Assembly (NCBI RefSeq): GCF_947495145.1
Contig: NZ_CANLXP010000004.1
Coordinates: forward strand, 155,050 to 219,049
Direction: 5' to 3'
Length of the DNA: 64,000 bases
Origin: an uncultured Arthrobacter sp.
Lineage (GTDB): Bacteria > Actinomycetota > Actinomycetes > Actinomycetales > Micrococcaceae
Part shown: positions 1 to 8,267 of the stretch, piece by piece
Position numbering within the stretch: the stretch's first letter is position 1
Layout of the letters: each line of letters begins with the position of its first letter
The notes under the pieces: generated by a model
What the model was told of the DNA's origin: nothing
The model's database searches: none
Seen by the model: the letters and a program-made list of their open reading frames with translations, nothing else
Program-made: the position numbers and the translations under genes

Positions 1-215
1 TACTCGTCGAGACGTTCCTGCAGGAAATTGACGGCCTGACGCCGTCGGAGATCGACGTCTGGCGTCTCGGCGTCCGGCTTAACGACGCTAACCGCGCCGA
101 GATGATGGACAAGATCCGTAACGTGTTCGAGGAGTACGCGCGGCGCGGCTCTGACGAGGACGGCACGGCGACCTCCATCATGCTGGCCCACCATCTGGAC
201 CGCACAGCAGACTGA
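1..215 (+). CDS. C-terminal end of an unidentified protein (5' truncated)
   Basis: Only the last 70 codons lie in the window; the open frame begins at base 3 and stops with TGA at 213-215. The visible part reads from LVETFLQEIDGLTPSEIDVW to an end in MLAHHLDRTAD and is charged and probably helical, with no membrane segment. The ending resembles the C-terminal part of winged-helix regulators that sit beside typA in related actinobacteria, but the DNA-binding part is outside the window, so no function is assigned. It converges on the minus-strand membrane gene at 290. Confidence 0.6.
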   Translation, partial: LVETFLQEIDGLTPSEIDVWRLGVRLNDANRAEMMDKIRNVFEEYARRGSDEDGTATSIMLAHHLDRTAD

Positions 216-289
216 TTTCACCTCAAGCGAGCCGTCAGCAGGACAGATTCGACAGCACAGACCCGCAATTGAGATCAAGCGGTACAGAT

Positions 290-781
290 TCAGCGGCGGG
301 CCGAAGGCCTTAACACCCACCAGGCGATTGCGACGGCTGTGACCGTTCCTGCGGCCAGCCCCACCACCCAGATATAGCCGGCTACAGCGACCGGCGGCAG
401 GGCACCTTCCACCTCAATACCGGCGGCGATCAGGCCGCCCACGGAAGACGAAGCCACCAGCCCCACCAGAAGATAGGCAATGACCCCTGTCAGGGCGGCG
501 AGGAAAACGTTCCGCGCCCATAGTGCAACGAACACGGCAATACTGGTGGCCAGCACTACAGAGGCGAGCGCACCGGCAGGAATCCCGACGCCGTTTACGT
601 ACCAGATCTGGGCGTGAATTGCCGTGCCAAGCACCGCAGCCAGGACTCCGCCGATTCCCGCAGCAAGGAACCCGCGCCAGCGGGCGCTACGACGTGCAGA
701 CGGAACGACGGCGGCGGCCGGTTTGGCGCCGTCGTCGTCGTTCTGTTTCTTCACGGGCAGGCCGGAAACCGGCAACCGCAT
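290..781 (-). CDS. small membrane protein downstream of typA
   Basis: This 163-residue protein has a charged cytoplasmic N-terminus (about 35 residues, including KKQNDDDG) followed by four hydrophobic stretches at roughly residues 37-56, 65-90, 92-115 and 128-155, so it is a four-helix inner membrane protein. Its ATG lies 6 bases after the typA stop with no clear Shine-Dalgarno sequence, which suggests it is read from the typA transcript by reinitiation. I do not recognise the family. The coupling to typA is seen in the sequence; a shared role is only inferred. Confidence 0.65.
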   Translation of the reverse strand: MRLPVSGLPVKKQNDDDGAKPAAAVVPSARRSARWRGFLAAGIGGVLAAVLGTAIHAQIWYVNGVGIPAGALASVVLATSIAVFVALWARNVFLAALTGVIAYLLVGLVASSSVGGLIAAGIEVEGALPPVAVAGYIWVVGLAAGTVTAVAIAWWVLRPSARR

Positions 782-787
782 GCGCTG

Positions 788-2704
788 TTAGGCGCGGGCG
801 CGTGAACGCGCGGCGCGCAGACGCTCGTTTGAGTCGAGGATGACCTTGCGGATGCGGATGGATTCCGGAGTAACCTCGACGCACTCGTCCTCGCGTGCAA
901 ACTCAAGCGACTCTTCAAGAGTCAGCTTGCGCGGCGGGGTGAGGTTTTCGAAGCTGTCGGAGGAAGCGGCACGCATGTTGGTGAGCTTTTTCTCCTTGGT
1001 GATGTTGACGTCCATGTCGTCTGCGCGTGAGTTCTCGCCGACGATCATGCCCTCGTACACCTCGGAAGTGGGTTCGACGAAGAACGAGCCGCGCTCCTGC
1101 AGGTTGATCATCGCGAACGGCGTGACCACGCCGGAGCGGTCAGCGATCATCGATCCGTTGGTGCGGTACTCGATGTCGCCGGTCCACGGCTCGTAGCCCT
1201 CAGAGTAGGAGGACGCGATGCCGGCGCCGCGGGTATCCGTAAGGAAGCGCGTGCGGAAACCGATGAGACCGCGGGCCGGAACAACGAATTCCATGCGGAC
1301 CCAGCCGGTTCCGTGGTTGGACATGTTGGTCATGCGGCCTTTGCGCGCCGCCATGAGCTGGGTGACTCCGCCAAGATATTCCTCGGGAACGTCAATGATC
1401 ATGTGTTCCATCGGCTCGTGAACCTTGCCGTCCACGGTCTTGGTGACAACCTGCGGCTTGCCGACAGTCAGCTCGAAGCCTTCGCGACGCATCTGCTCGA
1501 CGAGGATGGCGAGAGCCAGCTCACCGCGGCCCTGGACCTCCCAGGCATCCGGACGGGCCGTTGGCAGGACACGGAGCGACACGTTACCGATGAGCTCCTT
1601 GTCCAGACGGTCCTTCACCTGGCGGGCGGTCACCTTGGCGCCCTTGACCTTTCCGGCGAGCGGAGAGGTGTTGATACCGATGGTGACCGAGATGGCAGGG
1701 TCGTCGACCGTAATGAGCGGCAGGGGCTGCGGGTTTTCCAGGTCGGTAAGGGTCTCACCGATGGTGATGTCTTCGATACCCGCGACTGCAACGATCTCGC
1801 CGGGGCCGGCAGACTCAGCGGGAACACGCTCCAGGGCCTTCGTGGCGAGGAGTTCGGTGATCTTTACTGTCTTCAGTTCACCGTTCTGACGAGCCCAGGC
1901 GACCTGCTGGCCTTTGCGGAGGGTTCCGTTGAAGATACGCAGCAGGGCGAGGCGCCCAAGGAACGGCGATGCATCCAGGTTGGTCACGTGCGCCTGCAGG
2001 ACACCGTTGGGGTCATAGCTGGGCGCAGGGATGTGCTCGATGATGGTCTTGAAGAGCGGCTCAAGGTTGTCATTATCTGGAGCGGAGCCATCTGCGGGCT
2101 GCTCGAGGGAAGCTGCTCCCACCCGGGCTGCAGCGTAGACAACCGGAACGTTGAGAACGGAGTCGAGATCCAGATCGGGAACTTCATCCGACAGATCCGA
2201 TGCGAGGCCCAGCAGCAGGTCCATTGACTCACTGACAACCTCGTCGATGCGGGAATCCGGGCGGTCGGTCTTGTTGACCAGCAGGATAACGGGAAGCTTG
2301 GCGGCGAGGGCCTTGCGCAGTACGAACCGCGTCTGCGGCAGCGGCCCTTCAGATGCGTCCACCAGCAGCACCACGCCGTCAACCATGGAGAGCCCGCGCT
2401 CAACCTCGCCACCGAAGTCGGCGTGGCCGGGGGTGTCGATCACGTTGATGGTGATGCGCTCGCCATCCGCGGAGGGGCCCTCATAGAACACCGTTGTGTT
2501 CTTGGCGAGGATGGTGATGCCCTTCTCCCGCTCCAGGTCACCGGAATCCATGACCCGCTCAGCAACCTCGCCGTGGCTGGCGAACGAGTTGGTCTGCCTC
2601 AGCATCGCGTCAACGAGCGTCGTCTTGCCATGGTCTACGTGCGCCACGATGGCAACGTTGCGAAGGTCACTGCGGATTGCAGTGTTGCTCGTGGATACAG
2701 ACAT
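788..2704 (-). CDS. typA: translational GTPase TypA/BipA
   Basis: The protein has 638 residues, normal for TypA. The GTPase domain shows G1 AHVDHGKTT (about residues 21-29), G3 DTPGHADFGGE, and G4 NKTD, followed by an EF-Tu-like domain II, EF-G-like domains III and V and the TypA-specific C-terminal domain (GSMIADRSG, then ERGSFFVEP). TypA binds the 70S ribosome and supports late ribosome assembly and stress growth, acting in the cytosol. The ATG start at 2704 fits the family length. A small membrane protein follows 6 bases after its stop. Identification is secure; regulation is not visible beyond a 178-base upstream gap. Confidence 0.97.
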   Translation of the reverse strand: MSVSTSNTAIRSDLRNVAIVAHVDHGKTTLVDAMLRQTNSFASHGEVAERVMDSGDLEREKGITILAKNTTVFYEGPSADGERITINVIDTPGHADFGGEVERGLSMVDGVVLLVDASEGPLPQTRFVLRKALAAKLPVILLVNKTDRPDSRIDEVVSESMDLLLGLASDLSDEVPDLDLDSVLNVPVVYAAARVGAASLEQPADGSAPDNDNLEPLFKTIIEHIPAPSYDPNGVLQAHVTNLDASPFLGRLALLRIFNGTLRKGQQVAWARQNGELKTVKITELLATKALERVPAESAGPGEIVAVAGIEDITIGETLTDLENPQPLPLITVDDPAISVTIGINTSPLAGKVKGAKVTARQVKDRLDKELIGNVSLRVLPTARPDAWEVQGRGELALAILVEQMRREGFELTVGKPQVVTKTVDGKVHEPMEHMIIDVPEEYLGGVTQLMAARKGRMTNMSNHGTGWVRMEFVVPARGLIGFRTRFLTDTRGAGIASSYSEGYEPWTGDIEYRTNGSMIADRSGVVTPFAMINLQERGSFFVEPTSEVYEGMIVGENSRADDMDVNITKEKKLTNMRAASSDSFENLTPPRKLTLEESLEFAREDECVEVTPESIRIRKVILDSNERLRAARSRARA

Positions 2705-2826
2705 GCGGAATTACTCGTTTCTTAGGGGGCTCAAGTGAGTTTCAAGGGAAATGAGAGCGGGCAGCACAGCGCGCACTACTACCATTCTAAGCGTTAGGCA
2801 AAAGATGGCCTAACGGGCCGGTTAAA

Positions 2827-2868
2827 CGACGACGGCGGCACTCACCGTGGTGAGCACCGCCGTCGTCG
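2827..2868 (-). terminator. Rho-independent terminator after the peptide-ABC ATPase
   Basis: Two 20-base arms (2827-2846 and 2849-2868) pair with two mismatches around a 2-base spacer. On the minus strand the stem is followed by TTTAAC. It lies 15 bases after the ATPase stop and before the typA promoter region, so it insulates the two minus-strand units. Confidence 0.8.
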
Positions 2869-2882
2869 GCGGACCGGCCGTT

Positions 2883-4718
2883 CTACTCCGCCGCTGCGAG
2901 CAGCCGGGAGCGGAGTTCCCGCCGCTCGCGCTGCTTTTCCGGATCAGGCAGGGGCACAGCCGCGAGCAGGCGCTGGGTGTAGGGATCCTGGGGATTGCGC
3001 AGGATCTGGTCGCGCGTTCCCTGCTCGACGATCCTGCCGCGGCGCATCACGCAGATGTGATCTGCGAGGACGTCGACAACGGCGAGGTCATGTGTCACGA
3101 AGAGGCAGGCGAAGCCCATTTCCTGCTGCAGGTTCTGGAACAGCTCCAGCACCTTGGCCTGGACAGACACGTCGAGAGCCGAGGTGGGCTCGTCAGCGAC
3201 CATGAGTTTGGGCTTCAGTGACAGTGCGCGCGCGATGCCGACGCGCTGCTTCTGCCCGCCCGAGAGCTCGTGCGGGTAGCGGTTGCGGTACGCGCGGGGC
3301 AGTTCCACCTGGTCGAGCAGCGTCTCGATGCGCTTCTGGAGTTCGGCGCCCTTGGCCTCGCCTGCGAGGAACATCGGTTCGCCGATACTCTCACCGATCG
3401 GCAGACGCGGGTTCAGCGATGAGGACGGGTCCTGGAAGACCATACCGACGTTGCGTCGCACCGCCCCCAGTTCCCGCGAGGTGGGCTTCAGGCCGGAGAT
3501 GTCGGTGCCCACAACACGCAGCGACCCCTCCGCGACGGGAAGCAGACCAACTGCCGCGCGCCCGATCGTGGTCTTGCCGGAACCGGACTCACCCACGAGT
3601 CCCATGACCTCACCGGGGCGAATGCTGAGGGTCGCATTCTCTACGGCCCGGAATGCCGGCACCCTGCCCTGCTTCGGGTACTCGATGGCTACGTTCACCA
3701 GCTCGAGGACTGCCTCCCCCCGGCTTTCCCGCTCGGCCTGGACCTTGGCCTCAAGTCCGGCAAGCACGGCGCGTTCACGGCGCTCGAGTTCGTCATGGTC
3801 TACGCCTGCGAGCTCCGACTTGGTGGCGGCCGCAAGGGCCGCTGTGATGTCGACGTCATCGCTACCGCCTTCGGCACCCTGACCGAGGTGCGGAACCGCA
3901 GCCAACAGGTCCTGGGTGTAGGGATGTTCGGGCCGGCTGAAGATTTTCTCTGCTGTGCCGGATTCCACGATGACGCCCTTGCGCATGACGGCAATGCGGT
4001 CGGCCAGGTCAGCGACCACGCCCATGTCGTGGGTGATGAGCACAATGGCGCTGTCCAGCTTGTTCCGGAGGTTGCGCATCAGGTCGAGGATTTCAGCCTG
4101 CACGGTCACGTCAAGCGCCGTGGTGGGCTCGTCAGCGATGAGGAGCTTCGGATCACACGAAAGTGACTGCGCGATCATGGCGCGCTGCCGCTGCCCGCCT
4201 GAGAGCTGGTGGGGGTAGGAACGGAAAGCCTTCTCCGGATCCGGGAGCTCCACCATGTCCAGCAGCTTGAGGGCGCGGTCCCTCGCTTCGTCGGGTGAGA
4301 TCGCGTTGTGCAGCCGCAGGGTCTCCACAATCTGGAACCCGACCGTGTAGACCGGGTTCAGGGCCGTCATGGGTTCCTGGAAGATGACGGCGACATCGTT
4401 ACCGCGAACTTCGCGCAGCTTGCCGGGAGAAAGGTTGAGGATGGACCGGCCGTTGAGGATCACCTCTCCGGTGACCCGGCTATTGCTGGGCAGGAGGCCA
4501 AGCAGCGCCATTGAGCTCGCGCTCTTGCCTGAACCGGACTCTCCGACGATCGCAAGTACCTCGCCGGCGTTGACGTGATAGTTCAGGTCAATGGCGGCTG
4601 GAACCCATTCCTTCTCCACGCCGAAGTCGACGCTGAGGTTCTTGACTTCCAGCACGGGTCCGCGAACGGATTTTGGTGTTTCGCTGCTCCCGTTGCCGTC
4701 AATGATGTCGTGGGTCAT
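2883..4718 (-). CDS. peptide ABC transporter, fused double ATP-binding protein (DppD-DppF type)
   Basis: The 611-residue protein carries two complete ABC ATPase domains in one chain. The first has Walker A GESGSGKSAS (near residue 60), signature LSGGQRQR and Walker B LLIADEPTTALD; the second has GESGSGKTTIG (near 380), LSGGQKQR and LMVADEPTSALD. Each domain ends with the oligopeptide-family extension that contains the HPYTQDLL or DPYTQRLL motif. Such fusions replace separate DppD and DppF subunits and power import through the two permeases encoded at 5509-8069. An opposing gene at 4820-5449 lies between it and those permeases, so it may have its own promoter. A terminator follows the stop. 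Confidence 0.93.
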   Translation of the reverse strand: MTHDIIDGNGSSETPKSVRGPVLEVKNLSVDFGVEKEWVPAAIDLNYHVNAGEVLAIVGESGSGKSASSMALLGLLPSNSRVTGEVILNGRSILNLSPGKLREVRGNDVAVIFQEPMTALNPVYTVGFQIVETLRLHNAISPDEARDRALKLLDMVELPDPEKAFRSYPHQLSGGQRQRAMIAQSLSCDPKLLIADEPTTALDVTVQAEILDLMRNLRNKLDSAIVLITHDMGVVADLADRIAVMRKGVIVESGTAEKIFSRPEHPYTQDLLAAVPHLGQGAEGGSDDVDITAALAAATKSELAGVDHDELERRERAVLAGLEAKVQAERESRGEAVLELVNVAIEYPKQGRVPAFRAVENATLSIRPGEVMGLVGESGSGKTTIGRAAVGLLPVAEGSLRVVGTDISGLKPTSRELGAVRRNVGMVFQDPSSSLNPRLPIGESIGEPMFLAGEAKGAELQKRIETLLDQVELPRAYRNRYPHELSGGQKQRVGIARALSLKPKLMVADEPTSALDVSVQAKVLELFQNLQQEMGFACLFVTHDLAVVDVLADHICVMRRGRIVEQGTRDQILRNPQDPYTQRLLAAVPLPDPEKQRERRELRSRLLAAAE

Positions 4719-4819
4719 AGTGCTGTCCTTCCACTGTGTGACCGTGCGTACGGCGCAGCCGGGCAGGCTGTTTGCCCGCCGATTACTGCACTGAACCTGA
4801 ATGTTGGAAATATGGGGGT

Positions 4820-5449
4820 ATGAACTCGCCGACCGGTCCCACCCGGACCACCGTCTTCCGTCCCCGCAGCAGCCGCTGGATTCTCGCGATCGCCGGCGTA
4901 GTGGTCGCTGTGGGTCTGACGGTGTCCGTTGTGACCTCCGGGCCGCAGGCCCTGGTCACCGCCGCCCCACTGCTTGCTGTGGCCGCCGTGGCATGGTGGC
5001 TGTTCTGGTTCCCGGCCGTGATCATCGGACCGGCAGGCGTTGAGCTGCGCAATCCGGCGCAAACCATCAGCGTGCCCTGGGCCGGCCTGATACACGTCGA
5101 CACCAAGTACGCGCTGAAGCTGGTTACGCCCAGCGGCAGCTACACCGCCTGGGCCGCGCCCGCTCCCGGCGTTCGCGGAACCCACGCGGGCAAGCCCGAG
5201 AACATGCAGAACCTGCCCGGCTCCAGCTACGGAGCTGGCGGAAGCGTTCGCCCGGGAGACCTGAGCAACACTGATTCCGGACTCGCTGCCCTGCTGGTGC
5301 GGTCCGAGTGGGAGCGCCGGATCGATAGTGGGCTGATCGACGTCGACGCTACGGATACCGCCAAGGTGGACCGCCGAATCAATTGGGGACCGCTCGGCGT
5401 GGTCGCCAGCCTGCTGCTGCTGAGTGTACTTACCTTCGCTCTCCAGTGA
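4820..5449 (+). CDS. PH-domain-containing membrane protein
   Basis: From the ATG at 4820 the product is about 209 residues. Two close hydrophobic helices (starting RWILAIAGVVVAVG and then LLAVAAVAWWLFWFPAV) are followed by a segment, VIIGPAGVELRNPAQTISVPW, typical of short bacterial PH domains (bPH6 type), and a third hydrophobic stretch ends the protein. The in-frame ATG at 4772 would add 16 residues but GGAAATATGGGGGT before 4820 looks like the better initiation region. It is transcribed opposite to, and inside, the peptide transporter gene group. The role is unknown; PH-domain membrane proteins usually act in protein or lipid contacts at the membrane. Confidence 0.75.
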   Translation: MNSPTGPTRTTVFRPRSSRWILAIAGVVVAVGLTVSVVTSGPQALVTAAPLLAVAAVAWWLFWFPAVIIGPAGVELRNPAQTISVPWAGLIHVDTKYALKLVTPSGSYTAWAAPAPGVRGTHAGKPENMQNLPGSSYGAGGSVRPGDLSNTDSGLAALLVRSEWERRIDSGLIDVDATDTAKVDRRINWGPLGVVASLLLLSVLTFALQ

Positions 5450-5472
5450 CAGGCTGGCTGCGCCCGCGCGTT

Positions 5473-5490
5473 CGGCGCTGGTCCGCGCCG
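5473..5490. terminator. short GC hairpin between converging genes
   Basis: Six-base arms CGGCGC (5473-5478) and GCGCCG (5485-5490) flank a 6-base loop in the 59-base gap between the stops of the PH-domain gene and the OppC-type permease. There is no T tract, so terminator function is only plausible. Confidence 0.35.
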
Positions 5491-5508
5491 GGGCGACTGT
5501 AGGAGTCA

Positions 5509-6531
5509 TCAGGCGGGCTTTCTCGGCTCTGCAGCCTTCTTGGCGTTGAACTTCTTCTGCCGCGGGTCAAACGCATCACGGAGTCCATCGCCGATGAAGT
5601 TGATTGACAGACAGATGATCACAATGAACAGGCCGGGCCACCAGAAGAGCCACGGACGGGTGCTGAACGCCGCCTGGTTGGCGCTGATGAGGCTTCCCAG
5701 CGAAATGTCAGGAGCGCGCACGCCGAGCCCAAGGAAGGACAGCGCGGTTTCGAGCAGAATTGCGGACGCCATGACGAGGGTCGTGTTGACGATGATCACG
5801 CCTACCGCGTTCGGCACGATGTGCTTAAAGATGATTCGGGTGTTGGACGCTCCGGCGATCCTTGCGGCGTCGACGAACTCCCGTTCCCGAAGGCTGAGGA
5901 ACTCACCGCGCACCAGGCGTGCGAGGCCGGTCCAGATAATGAACCCGACAAATACCCCCAGCAGGATGACACCGGCGCTGCCGCCGAAGATTGTGCCGAA
6001 GAATGTTCCCGGACCGGAGATGGAATTGCCGAATGTACCCAGAACGGCCGCGATGATCACCAGCGGGATGATGATGATGACATCGGTAAGCCGCATCAGT
6101 ACCGTTTCGACCCAGCCGCGGAAGTAACCGGATACTCCGCCAATGACGACACCGATGATGCCCCCAACGAGCCCGATCAGGAACATCACGATGAGGGACA
6201 GCTGGGCCCCGCGCATGGTCATAGCAAAGAGATCACGGCCCACCCGGTCCTGCCCGAAGGGGTGGTCGCCGAAGTTGAAGGGCAGCTGCCAGGTGGGTGC
6301 GCCGGTGGGGTTGGCGAGAGGCGGAGTCTCCACATAGTCCCACTTCCACCACCCGGGAATTCCCGCATATCCCACGGAGGTAAAGGCCATAATTACGACC
6401 CCGAAAAAAATGATCAAGCTGGCCACTGCCGCCGTGTGCCCGAAGAACCGCTTGCGGACAATCTGGCCTTGGCTAAGACCTTTGGCTTCTTCCGGTTCAA
6501 TCTGCTTTGTTGCTCGTGCTGTAGTGCTCAT
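5509..6531 (-). CDS. peptide ABC transporter permease, OppC/DppC type
   Basis: The 340-residue protein has the N-terminal OppC helix (HTAAVASLIIFFGVVIMAF), a periplasmic loop with the family motif HPFGQDRVGRDLFA, five further membrane helices and the cytoplasmic EAA loop REREFVDAARIAGASNTRII that contacts the ATPase. It pairs with the OppB-type permease; its ATG overlaps the stop of that gene by four bases (ATGA), showing translational coupling. The C-terminus is a short basic tail (KKFNAKKAAEPRKPA). Substrate is likely oligopeptides or dipeptides but cannot be fixed from the sequence. Confidence 0.93.
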   Translation of the reverse strand: MSTTARATKQIEPEEAKGLSQGQIVRKRFFGHTAAVASLIIFFGVVIMAFTSVGYAGIPGWWKWDYVETPPLANPTGAPTWQLPFNFGDHPFGQDRVGRDLFAMTMRGAQLSLIVMFLIGLVGGIIGVVIGGVSGYFRGWVETVLMRLTDVIIIIPLVIIAAVLGTFGNSISGPGTFFGTIFGGSAGVILLGVFVGFIIWTGLARLVRGEFLSLREREFVDAARIAGASNTRIIFKHIVPNAVGVIIVNTTLVMASAILLETALSFLGLGVRAPDISLGSLISANQAAFSTRPWLFWWPGLFIVIICLSINFIGDGLRDAFDPRQKKFNAKKAAEPRKPA

Positions 6532-8069
6532 GCTTTCACCCTTACGCGCGGGTCAAGTACGGAGTAGACAAGGTCGGCTACCAGGTTGAAGACAAGGGCA
6601 ACAATGCCCGTGATCAGGAAGACGCCCATGACTGGATTCAAGTCCTGTCGGCCGAGCGCCTGGACAAACAGTTGGCCCATGCCGCTGAAAGCAAAGACCT
6701 GCTCGGTGATGATCGCGCCGCCGATGAGGGCACCAATGTCGAAGGCAACAAGTGTTGCAAGAGGAATCAGCGCGTTCCGGAATGCATGGCGCATAACTAC
6801 CGTGCGTTCGCCGAGACCTTTAGCCCGGGCGGTACGGATGTAGTCCTGGTTCATAATTTCCAGCATTGATGCACGCGAGTAGCGGCTGTAGCCCGCGAGA
6901 GAGATGAGCATCAGCGCAATCGTGGGCAGCAGAAGGTGCGTGTAGGTGTCCAGGCCGCGAACCCAGAAGTCGCCTTCGAGGTTTGGGGTGGACGCACCGA
7001 TTGTCGCGATCGGGCGGCCGTTCACGCGGTTGTTGTTGAAGTAGGCGGGCCATGCCTGCATGAAGCGGTCCAGCAGGATCAGGAACCCCATCAGGAAAGC
7101 GGTGAGACCGGCAGCCGTCATGTTCTGGCGTCTGTCGTATCCCCCCATGAAGTATCCAACGACGAGGCCGACCAGGACGGTTGCGATACCGAGCAGAACG
7201 ACCATCAGGAGGGTTCCGCGGTCCAGCAGGGGCTGCACCGCAAAGTAGGCAACGATTCCGATCGCGACGACGATCAGCGAACTGTAGAGGGCCTTGCGGT
7301 TCTTCAGACCCGCAGTCAGGAGCGTGACTCCGTACGCGATGCCCACTGAGAGGAGCGCCACGACGATCAGTCCGAATCCTGGGGTGAGGAACCACCCGAC
7401 GAGGTCAAGGAACCAAACGAGCCCGAAGGCAAACGCGAAGCCGATTGCGGCCCACAGAAGACGGCGCTTCAGTGCGCCGGAGGTACTCAGGTAGAAGAGG
7501 AAGGCGGCCACCAGTCCGCACACCATTGTGGCGAAGAAGCTGATGTTCGGTTCACTAAGGAAGTTGTTGAATCCGATTGCCCCGAACTCCTTGAGGAGGA
7601 CGGCAACCCAGAAGACGGGCAGCGAGAAGAAAAGGAACGCCATGAAGGTGACGCCGTAGTCGAGTCCGCTGTACTGACGGAGCGCAGTCACAATGCCCAG
7701 CGTGATGCCGATGACGATCGCAAGGATAGTGGCGGCGGTGACGAGCATGATGGTCTGCCCCATTGCACGGCCGAGCAGCTGTGTCACTTCAATGCCGGTC
7801 ACGCTGTTGCCGAGATCGCAGGTGAGCGCGAACGGGACGACGCAGCGGACTGCGCCGGAGACCCAGGAGAAGTACCGCAGGATGGGCGGGACGTCGAGAT
7901 CCAGTAAATCGATGCGCTGCTGGATGAGCTGCTCACGATTGGGGGCGTTGCTTTGGCGCAGATCCGCGAGTGGATCTCCTGAGTATGCAGTCAGGATGTA
8001 CACGAGGAACGAAGCGCCAAAAAGAATGAGTACGGCGGCGATCAGCCGCCTGACAATGTACGTCAACAT
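6528..8069 (-). CDS. peptide ABC transporter permease, OppB/DppB type, with large internal insertion
   Basis: At 513 residues it is about 180 residues longer than usual OppB/DppB proteins (about 310-340). The N-terminus (MLTYIVRRLIAAVLILFGAS), the motif FFSLPVFWVAVLL and the C-terminal EAA loop (QDYIRTARAKGLGERTV, then GALIGGAIITEQVFAFSGMG) are canonical. Between the FW motif and the EAA loop there is an extra block with about five hydrophobic helices (roughly residues 177-340). Downstream OppC-type permease overlaps by four bases. The extra helices are seen directly; a role in substrate choice or complex assembly is inference. Confidence 0.92.
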   Translation of the reverse strand: MLTYIVRRLIAAVLILFGASFLVYILTAYSGDPLADLRQSNAPNREQLIQQRIDLLDLDVPPILRYFSWVSGAVRCVVPFALTCDLGNSVTGIEVTQLLGRAMGQTIMLVTAATILAIVIGITLGIVTALRQYSGLDYGVTFMAFLFFSLPVFWVAVLLKEFGAIGFNNFLSEPNISFFATMVCGLVAAFLFYLSTSGALKRRLLWAAIGFAFAFGLVWFLDLVGWFLTPGFGLIVVALLSVGIAYGVTLLTAGLKNRKALYSSLIVVAIGIVAYFAVQPLLDRGTLLMVVLLGIATVLVGLVVGYFMGGYDRRQNMTAAGLTAFLMGFLILLDRFMQAWPAYFNNNRVNGRPIATIGASTPNLEGDFWVRGLDTYTHLLLPTIALMLISLAGYSRYSRASMLEIMNQDYIRTARAKGLGERTVVMRHAFRNALIPLATLVAFDIGALIGGAIITEQVFAFSGMGQLFVQALGRQDLNPVMGVFLITGIVALVFNLVADLVYSVLDPRVRVKA

Positions 8070-8193
8070 AGTCTTTTATGGCCTCAGGGGTTTAGGAAGC
8101 GGGTTGTGCCCGACATGTCGGACTGAGTGTAATCCACGTTACGTTCTGTCGAAATTTGGCACTTGCCAATCACTGCGAAAGTGCCTGAGCGCC

Positions 8194-8233
8194 CGAAAGC
8201 GCTGGGGCCAATGGTGCGACCCCAGCGCTTTCG
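8194..8233 (-). terminator. strong hairpin between binding-protein gene and permease genes
   Basis: Perfect 14-base arms (8194-8207 and 8220-8233) surround a 12-base loop in the 198-base gap after the binding-protein stop at 8268. No T tract follows on the minus strand. It may act as a partial terminator or 3' stabiliser that keeps binding protein above permease levels, as seen in many ABC importers; that role is inferred. Confidence 0.6.
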
Positions 8234-8267
8234 ATTAGCTAGTAAACGTGGGCAGTGCGGGAGCTGT

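Noticed and set aside
1313..2227. 304-residue plus-strand frame inside typA
   Set aside because: Complementary to a definite TypA gene, typical of long antisense frames in GC-rich DNA, with no plausible ribosome site or motif.
4715..5509. 264-residue minus-strand open frame spanning the gap between oppC and the ATPase
   Set aside because: It is antisense to the PH-domain gene and has low-complexity composition without any family motif, whereas the plus-strand product has clear helices and a PH-like segment.
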